A DNA stretch of 64,000 nucleotides, taken from positions 62,001 to 126,000 of the forward strand of contig JAACJG010000003.1 of the NCBI GenBank assembly GCA_009917695.1, in the 5' to 3' direction. This DNA is from Candidatus Rifleibacterium amylolyticum (GTDB lineage: Bacteria; Muiribacteriota; Ozemobacteria; Ozemobacterales; Ozemobacteraceae). The notes under the pieces are model-generated. The model worked only from the letters and a program-made list of their open reading frames with translations, was not told the DNA's origin and made no database searches. Below are positions 9,501 through 16,389 of the stretch, in pieces (position 1 is the stretch's first letter; each line of letters starts with the position of its first letter). Position numbers and translations under genes: made by a program.

Positions 9501-9790
9501 TGGAATTCCTCATCATAGTATGCAGTGCAACTCTGCAGGACGAAATGACCATGCTGCTTGAACGTCTCGATATAACCGGGTTTACTCATCTGCCTCAGGC
9601 CACCGGCGCCGGCAAAGGCGGTGGCATCAGACTCAACGACGAAGTCTGGCCCGGCGAAAACAGTATGTACATGCTCGCCGTCGATAAACAGCAGGCAGCT
9701 GCGGTCAAAGACTGGGTCAGACGCTACCGTCAGGAGTCTCTACGCGAAGGCCTCAAGCTCTTTTCGCTCCCCCTCAACGAAATAATCTGA
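9500..9790 (+). CDS. PII/CutA-like small regulatory protein of the RND operon
   Basis: A 96-residue protein with a ferredoxin-like beta-alpha-beta pattern. An N-terminal strand (EFLIIVCSA) leads to a helix (QDEMTMLLERL), then a glycine-rich loop (GAGKGGGIRLNDEVWPGENS) sits where PII proteins have their T-loop. A second strand (MYMLAVD) and helix follow. It has no uridylylation tyrosine motif that I can identify. PII-superfamily proteins linked to RND pump operons are known as a separate group; I place it there by size, layout and context. Its ATG shares the A of the pump's TGA, so it is translationally coupled. A role in sensing a ligand and modulating the pump is inference. Confidence 0.65.
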   Translation: MEFLIIVCSATLQDEMTMLLERLDITGFTHLPQATGAGKGGGIRLNDEVWPGENSMYMLAVDKQQAAAVKDWVRRYRQESLREGLKLFSLPLNEII

Positions 9791-9792
9791 CG

Positions 9793-12531
9793 CTATTTGA
9801 TGTGGCGGGTGAGCAGGTCAGCCAGTTCGTGTTTGCGGAAAGGCTTGCTGAGGCTTTCTGTAAAGCCATATTGTTGTGGGTGCGCCATGACCGGGTCTTC
9901 TGAATAGCCGCTCGAGACAATGACCGGCATATCGGGAAACTGTTTGCGCACTTGTATTATCGCATCTTTTCCGCCCATGCCGCCTTGAATGGTGAGGTCG
10001 AAAATCGCCGCATCTACTGGCGGGTCAGTATTCTCGCCAAGCATTTTTATCGCTTCTTCGCCGTTTTTTGTTTCTAAGACACTGTAGCCCATGCTGCTCA
10101 GCAAATCTTTGAACAGCTTGCGGACGAAGGCTTCGTCATCCATGATCAATATGCGACCTTTACCGTAATGAGGCGTTGGAATCATTGTTTCGTCGCGATC
10201 AGGGCGGCGCGGCGAAGCGGGTAGAATTATATGAAAAGTCGAGCCCTTTCCCACAGCTGATTCTACATCGATCATGCCGGAATGCTTGTGAACTATCGCG
10301 TAACAGGTGGTCAGGCCAAGGCCATTGCCTTTTTGTCTGGTGGTAAAAAACGGGTCGAATACGCGCTGAAGAACATCTGGCGTCATACCGACACCGGTAT
10401 CGGCAATCGAAATTTTGATGTAGTTTCCGCGTTTGAGTAGAGGATGATCACCGTCCTGCAATTCCAGATTTGTTGCTTTCAGGCTTATTCTGCCGCCAGT
10501 CGGCATCGCCTGCTGGGCGTTGATTACGATGTTGTCGATGACCTGTTCGATCTGTCCTTTATCGAAGTCGACAGCCCATAATTGTTTATCGATGTTGAAC
10601 TCACAGGTTATGGCAGAACCCGAAAGCGCGAAACTGACGGCATCGCGAATAACTGGTTCGAGATAACCGGTTTTGCGCATTGGCGCGCCGCCTTTGGCGA
10701 AGGCAAGCAGCTGCTGCGTCAGATTTTTTGCACGCTCAAACGCGATCAGTGCCTGGTCGAGATAGGTTGCGATTTTTTTGCCGTCGTCTGTCATTCGCGC
10801 CAGTTCGATAAAGCCGAAAATTCCCGAAAGCAGGTTATTGAAGTCGTGTGCGATGCCGCCGGCCAGAACTCCTATTGCTTCAAGTTTGTCGGTTCTCTGT
10901 AGAACGGCAAGCAGCTTCTGTTTATCGGTCATGTCGCGAAAGACCAGCACGACTCCGATGGTCTCGTTATTGGAATCTTTGATCGGGGCACCGCTGTCAG
11001 CAATGACTCTTTCTGTGCCATCTCGCGAAATCAGCAGTGTGTGGTTTGCCAGTTCGATTATTCTGCCTGAAGCTATGACCGATTTTACCGGATTTTCGCA
11101 AGGTTTTCGTGTGATCTCGTCAACTACCGTGAAAACTCTTTCCAGCGGTTGCCCCTGCGCCTCGGTTTGCAGCCAGCCAGTGAGCTCTTCAGCAATTCTG
11201 TTCATCATGACAATTTTGCCGGTGGTGTCTGTCGTTATGACGCCGTCACCGATGCTGCGCAGGGTTACGGCCAATCTTTCCTTCTCTGCAGCCAGAGTGC
11301 GCTCAGCTTCTTTCTGGGTAGTAATATCTCTGAATTCAACTGTTCGTACCTGCTTGCCTTGATATGGAATTTCACGGGCTTCCAGCCGCAAGGGAAATTC
11401 CTCGCCGCTTTTACGGCGCCCGATGGCTTCGTATGGCTTTTGGTAGCCTGTCATGATTTTGTCTATTACCATGTCGCGCGATTTTTCAGAAATCAGCAGC
11501 AGGCCGTCCATGCCGATAAGCTCTTGCTGAGTATATCCGGTAATTTCCGACAACCCCTGGTTACAGTCCAGGATCAGACCTTTATCGTGAATTACTATGC
11601 CACCAAAAGAGGCGTTGTGAAGAGCTTTGAACCTGGTTTCATTCTCTTCGGCAATTGCTTTTGCCTTGCGCAGTTCTTCTTCTGCCAGTTTGCGTTCGGT
11701 GATGTCCTGTGTCATGCCGATCGAGCGAATTATCGTTCCCTTTTCGTCTTTTTCGTTGAAGCACTTCTCCTGAACGTAGCGCACTTCGCCGTTATCCTTG
11801 CGAATGATACGATGATCGATTTCATAACGCTGTTTGCCCTCACGAATAGAGGCGGTGTAAATGGCATTCACCATTTCGCGGTCATCGGGATGGCAGGCTT
11901 CTATGAAGCTCTCGAACGAAGGTTCGAATTCGTTGGGTTTGACACCAAAGATGCGATAAGTTTCGGCCGACCAGGTAAGCTTCTGCGTGATCTGGTCAAG
12001 AATCCAGCTGCCGATCTGGGCAAGTTTCTGTGCCTGAGCGAGCAGTGCTTCGCTTTCCCTTAATGCTTTTTCGGCGAGCTTGAGGTTGGTGATATCTATG
12101 GTAAAGCCAGCAAGGCGTGCCGGATTGCCTTCGATCACAATGGGAAACTTCACGGTTGAGTAATAACGGCCGTTGAGCTCCTCTTCGACTGAATATGGTA
12201 CGCCATCACGCAGAATTTTGCGGTCGAGCTCGATCATCGGCCCGGCCAGTTCTGGTGGAAACAGTTCCTCCATAGTTTTGCCGAGAATTTCTTCGAGCGG
12301 TCGACCCAGCATCTGCTCGTAGTTTCTGCTTAGTCGCAATGAACGCAACTTCTCATCTTTGAAGAAAACATAAGCAGGGTTGTGTTCAAGAAAAGTTGCG
12401 AACATTTCTTCGCTTTCTTTCAACTCGTCTGCGATTTGTCTTTGTTGCCGCAATTCCTGCTGCAATTGCTCGTTGGCTTTGCGCAATTCTTCGTTTTCAC
12501 GCTGAAGTTTTTTTACCAGCGAATCTGTCAT
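9793..12531 (-). CDS. Soluble PAS-rich hybrid sensor histidine kinase
   Basis: A 912-residue kinase without membrane helices. An N-terminal coiled coil (about residues 5-42, rich in Glu/Gln/Leu/Arg) is followed by four PAS/PAC modules at roughly 40-155, 160-285, 300-410 and 420-540. The phosphorylation region GGIAHDFNNLL carries His562. The GHKL ATPase has its N-box near NIVINAQQA and the G boxes DTGVGM and GNGLGL. A C-terminal receiver (about 795-912) has the acidic pair in MDDE, phosphoacceptor Asp845 in IFDLTIQ, and the switch Lys in LSKPF. Signals are cytosolic or redox/small-molecule sensed by PAS. No response regulator gene lies next to it, so output goes through the fused receiver or a distant partner. 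It converges with the efflux operon with a 2-bp gap. Confidence 0.92.
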   Translation of the reverse strand: MTDSLVKKLQRENEELRKANEQLQQELRQQRQIADELKESEEMFATFLEHNPAYVFFKDEKLRSLRLSRNYEQMLGRPLEEILGKTMEELFPPELAGPMIELDRKILRDGVPYSVEEELNGRYYSTVKFPIVIEGNPARLAGFTIDITNLKLAEKALRESEALLAQAQKLAQIGSWILDQITQKLTWSAETYRIFGVKPNEFEPSFESFIEACHPDDREMVNAIYTASIREGKQRYEIDHRIIRKDNGEVRYVQEKCFNEKDEKGTIIRSIGMTQDITERKLAEEELRKAKAIAEENETRFKALHNASFGGIVIHDKGLILDCNQGLSEITGYTQQELIGMDGLLLISEKSRDMVIDKIMTGYQKPYEAIGRRKSGEEFPLRLEAREIPYQGKQVRTVEFRDITTQKEAERTLAAEKERLAVTLRSIGDGVITTDTTGKIVMMNRIAEELTGWLQTEAQGQPLERVFTVVDEITRKPCENPVKSVIASGRIIELANHTLLISRDGTERVIADSGAPIKDSNNETIGVVLVFRDMTDKQKLLAVLQRTDKLEAIGVLAGGIAHDFNNLLSGIFGFIELARMTDDGKKIATYLDQALIAFERAKNLTQQLLAFAKGGAPMRKTGYLEPVIRDAVSFALSGSAITCEFNIDKQLWAVDFDKGQIEQVIDNIVINAQQAMPTGGRISLKATNLELQDGDHPLLKRGNYIKISIADTGVGMTPDVLQRVFDPFFTTRQKGNGLGLTTCYAIVHKHSGMIDVESAVGKGSTFHIILPASPRRPDRDETMIPTPHYGKGRILIMDDEAFVRKLFKDLLSSMGYSVLETKNGEEAIKMLGENTDPPVDAAIFDLTIQGGMGGKDAIIQVRKQFPDMPVIVSSGYSEDPVMAHPQQYGFTESLSKPFRKHELADLLTRHIK

Positions 12532-12919
12532 TGTATATTGGCAATCTCTCTGCTGATGATCGGGTCTCGTTTATCAATATCTGATTGTACAACTATATCT
12601 TTAGTTCATCAGGCAAGTCAATTCATTGCATTCCGATCAATAATTCCCGGAAAAAATTGCTGTCATTGCGACTGCGAGGCATAGCCGAAGCAGGAAGCAA
12701 TCCTGCTGTAGATGAGATTAGCTCAGAGCTGGCTTATGCCTTCGGCATACCGCTTCGTCGCTACGCTCCTCGCAATGACAGTTTTTAAGCACAAATTCAA
12801 ATGTGACAGATGACAAGACCCTGAGACTACGCTTCGCTTCGCACAGGATGACGAAAAAATAGAAAAACGGGTTGGTATCTGCTAGAATTCAACTTGAATC
12901 AATAGAGGGGGTGTATCTC
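12532..12919. other. Gene-free region carrying dispersed repeats
   Basis: This 388-bp gap separates the divergently transcribed kinase and ABC genes. It holds the second copy of the GTCATTGCGA-ended repeat (12662-12779). A short segment at about 12800-12855 (TGACAAGACCCTGAGACTACG ends in ACAGGATGACGA) resembles a second class of dispersed repeat. I see no clear promoter pair. A G-rich ribosome site stands at 12905-12911. Confidence 0.55.
12662..12779. repeat. Dispersed repeat, copy 2 (GTCATTGCGA ends)
   Basis: It begins with GTCATTGCGA (12662-12671) and ends with TCGCAATGAC (12770-12779). The right-hand 30 bases (12752-12781) are identical to 297-326. The inner part contains further inverted pieces, such as GCATAGCCGAAG near the left and CTTATGCCTTCGGC near the right, and can fold into a long imperfect hairpin. 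It has no coding capacity. Confidence 0.8.
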
Positions 12920-13852
12920 TTGGCCATTACAAGTTCAAAAGACACCGCGATTTCTTTCGGCTTTCTGTCGCCGTTTCTGCTGTTTTTCGGGGTGTTTCTG
13001 ATATTTCCGATATTTTATTCGTTTTATCTGAGCTTCTTTGGCTCACCAACCGATTACAGCCTGGCCAATCTCGATTTTGTCGGTCTGTCGAACTATTTCA
13101 GAATAGCTACTGACATGCAGTTCTGGTGGTCGCTTGGCGTCACCGCCCTGTATGGTCTGATGAGCATACCGCTTGGAATCGGCGCTTCGCTGGCGTTGGC
13201 GCTGCTGCTCGACAACAAGTTGTTTGGCAAAAGCTTTTTCAGGAGCGCGTTCTTTTTGCCCAACGTACTTGATATGCTGGTTGTCGGCGTTATCTGGACT
13301 CTCATCTATGCACCGAAGTTCGGCGCGCTGGCACAGATCACCACCTGGCTGTTCAGCGAAAACAACTTTTTCAACAATACCGGCCTGCTTGGCAGCCCGA
13401 TGACTGCGCTTCTGGCAGTAGTTATTGCAATGGTGCTTAAAGGTGCCGGCTTCGGCATGGTTTTGTTCCTTGCCGCTCTGCAGAATATTCCCGAAGCGGT
13501 CTATGAAGCTGCCGATATCGATGGTGCCACCGAATGGCAGAAGTTCAAGCACATTACTGTGCCTCTGCTCAAGCCGATCATCACCTTTATGGTCATTACC
13601 GGCGTCATCGGCTCGCTTAACGCCTTTACCGAGATCTACGCCATGACTTCAGGTGGACCGCAGGTTGTCATTGGTGGCGAAACTGTCGGCTCGACCTCGG
13701 TAGCCGGCTACTATCTGTTCAAACAATTCGATGCCGGCAATTATGGTTATGCCGCCGCCATCTCGTATATGCTGCTGATCATAACGCTGGGCATCACCTG
13801 GCTGCAGCAGCGCTTTCTCAACCGTGAAAACGGCAAGGAGGCCGGAAAATGA
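12920..13852 (+). CDS. ABC sugar-type importer permease (MalF/UgpA-like)
   Basis: About 310 residues with six membrane helices. The BPD_transp_1 domain includes the EAA loop PEAVYEAADIDGATEWQKFKHITVPLLKP, shown here in part as EAADIDGA...F..ITVP, which docks on an ATPase. It pairs with the next gene to form the membrane channel of a CUT1-type carbohydrate importer. I chose TTG 12920 because GAGGGGG lies 8 nt before it. A GTG at 12911 overlaps that site, and a TTG at 12872 lacks one. It overlaps the next gene by 4 bp (ATGA). No ATPase gene is present in the operon, so a shared MsmK/MalK-like ATPase elsewhere is inferred. Confidence 0.88.
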   Translation: MAITSSKDTAISFGFLSPFLLFFGVFLIFPIFYSFYLSFFGSPTDYSLANLDFVGLSNYFRIATDMQFWWSLGVTALYGLMSIPLGIGASLALALLLDNKLFGKSFFRSAFFLPNVLDMLVVGVIWTLIYAPKFGALAQITTWLFSENNFFNNTGLLGSPMTALLAVVIAMVLKGAGFGMVLFLAALQNIPEAVYEAADIDGATEWQKFKHITVPLLKPIITFMVITGVIGSLNAFTEIYAMTSGGPQVVIGGETVGSTSVAGYYLFKQFDAGNYGYAAAISYMLLIITLGITWLQQRFLNRENGKEAGK

Positions 13853-15045
13853 GCAGCGAATACACCAACACTATCGAACACCACGACAAACATACGGTTA
13901 AAGCGCAACGTGTCGCTTTCTTCGTCGTTCTCATCGGCATCATGATTTCGATGTCATATGTGATTTCGAACCAGCTGTTCAAGTTCGGGGTCATGGCCTT
14001 TTCGGCCTTTGTCACTCCCGAAAGCGAAAAAGCGGTTGCCGAGGCCGGCCAGCTGATGCAGAGCATGACCGTGGTTTATAACGGTCTTGCCGTAGTGCTG
14101 ACGATAGTTCTCACGATTTTCGTAGTCCGAAAATTTCTGGCGACAGCCCATGTGCATCGCATGGACTTCATCAGGCGCATGGCTCTTTATCTGGCTCTTA
14201 CTCTTGGTGTTGTCATCGTGCTTTTTCCATTTTTCTGGATGCTTTGCACGGCTTTCAAACCGTCCGGACAGGAACTGGTGATCAGCAAGACCAACCCGTT
14301 CGACATAGTGCCGTCAGAACCGACGCTCGACAATTTCAGGCGTGTGCTCAAGATCGATGCTGCTTCGAAAGGCATGGCCGCTGTCGATGCGATTGAGCAG
14401 AAGAAAAACTTTGGCACTTATTTTCTCAACAGTCTGCTGGTAGCCACAACAGCTGCCTTTCTCGTGACTTTTTTCGCGGCCATGGGTGCTTATGTATTCT
14501 CGAAAAAACCGCTGCCCTACAAGCAGCAGATTTTTATGCTGCTGCTCGCAACCATGATGATACCAGGCATGATGTTCATGGTGCCGCAGTTTTTCATGGT
14601 CTGCAAAATGGGGTTGTTCGGCACCAAATGGGCGATGTTTCTGCCTCATCTGGCATCGGTGTTTGGCATATTCATGCTCAAGCAGTTCATGGATACTATT
14701 CCCGATTCGCTGCTCGAAGCCGCACAGATCGACGGCGCCTCTGAGTGGCAGGTATTCACCGTGGTCATCGTGCCGCTGGCACTGCCCATCATTCTGACTC
14801 TTTTTCTGCTGACCTTTCTGTTTCACTGGTCGAACTTTCTGTGGCAGCTGATTGTCACCAACTTCGAAAACCCGCTGAGCATAACCTTGCCGGTTGGTCT
14901 GGCGCTTTTCCGGGGTCAGTATACCTCTGAACTTGGTCTGATCATGTCGGCTTCATGTTTCTCGATTGTGCCGATTGCCGTGCTGTTTCTGTTCGCGCAG
15001 CGCTACTTTATCGAAGGCATGACCCAGGGCGCGGTCAAAGAATAG
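13849..15045 (+). CDS. ABC sugar-type importer permease (MalG-like) with N-terminal extension
   Basis: A 398-residue permease. The last 280 residues are a normal MalG-type protein: a TM1 segment leading to FPFFWMLCTAFKPS, then the EAA loop EAAQIDGASEWQ with IVPLALP. Before it stand about 105 extra residues with two additional hydrophobic helices (about residues 23-48 and 68-92) separated by a short hydrophilic loop. Usual MalG proteins are 270-300 residues and lack these, so the protein should have eight membrane spans. The gene overlaps the first permease by 4 bp and precedes the binding protein by 10 bp. Confidence 0.88.
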   Translation: MSSEYTNTIEHHDKHTVKAQRVAFFVVLIGIMISMSYVISNQLFKFGVMAFSAFVTPESEKAVAEAGQLMQSMTVVYNGLAVVLTIVLTIFVVRKFLATAHVHRMDFIRRMALYLALTLGVVIVLFPFFWMLCTAFKPSGQELVISKTNPFDIVPSEPTLDNFRRVLKIDAASKGMAAVDAIEQKKNFGTYFLNSLLVATTAAFLVTFFAAMGAYVFSKKPLPYKQQIFMLLLATMMIPGMMFMVPQFFMVCKMGLFGTKWAMFLPHLASVFGIFMLKQFMDTIPDSLLEAAQIDGASEWQVFTVVIVPLALPIILTLFLLTFLFHWSNFLWQLIVTNFENPLSITLPVGLALFRGQYTSELGLIMSASCFSIVPIAVLFLFAQRYFIEGMTQGAVKE

Positions 15046-15055
15046 GAGAGAACCC

Positions 15056-16315
15056 ATGAGCGAAAAGAAAATAATGATCATTGCGGTTATCGCCTATATC
15101 GCGCTGGTTTTCGTGTGCTGGGATGACTCGATCGCGACCAGCCCTGATGGCCGCACCATTCTGACCTTCTGGCATACCTACAATGACCAGGAAGAGCAGG
15201 TTCTGCGCTCCATCATCAAAGACTGGGAAAGCGCCAACCCGAAATTCACTGTTCGCCCGGTTCGCATACCCTTCGACGGCCACAAGCCCAAGTTGCGCAC
15301 CGCGCTGACCGTTGGTCAGGGCCCGGATATGGCACGTGTCGACTGGTCGTTCGTCTGTGAACTTGCCCGCAAAAACGCGGTTGTTGATCTCGATACTCTT
15401 GGTTTTGCTAAAATACGCGACCAGTATCTTGAAGCGCCACTTGAAACTGCTTATATCGATGGCAAATACTACGGTATTCCTGACCAGAGCACCTGCGTGG
15501 CAATGTTCTACAACCGCCAGATGTTTCGCGATGCAGGCCTCCTGCCAGAAGACCCGGCCGCGCCAGTCGTTCCTCAGACCTGGGAAGATTTCATCGAAGT
15601 TGGCAAGAAGCTCACTGACAAATCTAAAGATCAGTATGCCTTTGCCATGACCAACACTCTGTGGTGGAACCTGCCATTTTTCAACAGTTATGGCGCCCGC
15701 ATCATTTCTGAAGACGGCAAAAAGTGTGTTATCGATTCAGAAGCCGGAGTGCAGGCGCTCGAAATGATGGCCTCACTTGTCAACGAGCACAAAGTAGAAG
15801 CTGGCGCGTGGCGGCCGGGTGCGATTTCCCCAGAGCAGGGCTTTGTTAACGGCAAATACGCGATGATCTTCATGGGCCCCTGGAACCTCGCCAAGTTCGC
15901 CAACACCAAAATGGACTATGGCGTCGGTCTGATTCCTGGCGGCACGAAGGGTACTTCAACCAACGTCGGTGGCACTGACGTCGTGATCTTTAAAGGCACG
16001 AAATATGCGGCCGAGTGCTATGATTTTCTTGCGTTCTTTACCAGCGCCGAAAACCAGAAGATCTGGTGTACTCAGCTCAACCAGCTGCCGATCAATCTTG
16101 GCGCCTACGATCTGGTCAGCTTCGAAGACCCGCATCTGATGATGTTTATGGAACAGATGAAGCATGCCGGCCCCAACCCGGTGGTTAAAGACTACAGCCT
16201 GCTCGAAGACCTCGTTAACCCTGAGGTCGAAGCAGTGCTATCGGGCCAGAAGACCGCCAAAGAAGCACTGTCAGCCGCTCAAAAAAAAGTGCAGGAGCGC
16301 CTGATCGACTTCTGA
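15056..16315 (+). CDS. ABC importer extracellular solute-binding protein
   Basis: A 419-residue family-1 (MalE-like) solute-binding protein. Residues 7-20 form one hydrophobic segment. A Cys follows in LVFVCW, but the residue before it is Val, so a normal lipobox is absent and the protein is probably anchored by its uncleaved helix. The mature part begins with TILTFWHTYND, as in glycerol-phosphate and sugar binders. It contains the WEDFIEVGKKLT and MGPWNLAKF elements usual in this fold. It is the last gene of the importer and ends before a strong terminator. The ligand is unknown; carbohydrate is the family default. Confidence 0.88.
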   Translation: MSEKKIMIIAVIAYIALVFVCWDDSIATSPDGRTILTFWHTYNDQEEQVLRSIIKDWESANPKFTVRPVRIPFDGHKPKLRTALTVGQGPDMARVDWSFVCELARKNAVVDLDTLGFAKIRDQYLEAPLETAYIDGKYYGIPDQSTCVAMFYNRQMFRDAGLLPEDPAAPVVPQTWEDFIEVGKKLTDKSKDQYAFAMTNTLWWNLPFFNSYGARIISEDGKKCVIDSEAGVQALEMMASLVNEHKVEAGAWRPGAISPEQGFVNGKYAMIFMGPWNLAKFANTKMDYGVGLIPGGTKGTSTNVGGTDVVIFKGTKYAAECYDFLAFFTSAENQKIWCTQLNQLPINLGAYDLVSFEDPHLMMFMEQMKHAGPNPVVKDYSLLEDLVNPEVEAVLSGQKTAKEALSAAQKKVQERLIDF

Positions 16316-16351
16316 AAATGCTTCACTCATAGCTTTTTGTAGATTACACAG

Positions 16352-16384
16352 ATGGCCGCAGATTTAACAGCTGCGGCCGTTTTT
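16352..16384 (+). terminator. Rho-independent terminator of the ABC operon
   Basis: Stem GGCCGCAG (16354-16361) with CTGCGGCC (16371-16378) around a 9-nt loop, followed by GTTTTTGTT. It separates the importer operon from the convergent cyclase operon. Confidence 0.85.
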
Positions 16385-16389
16385 GTTCT

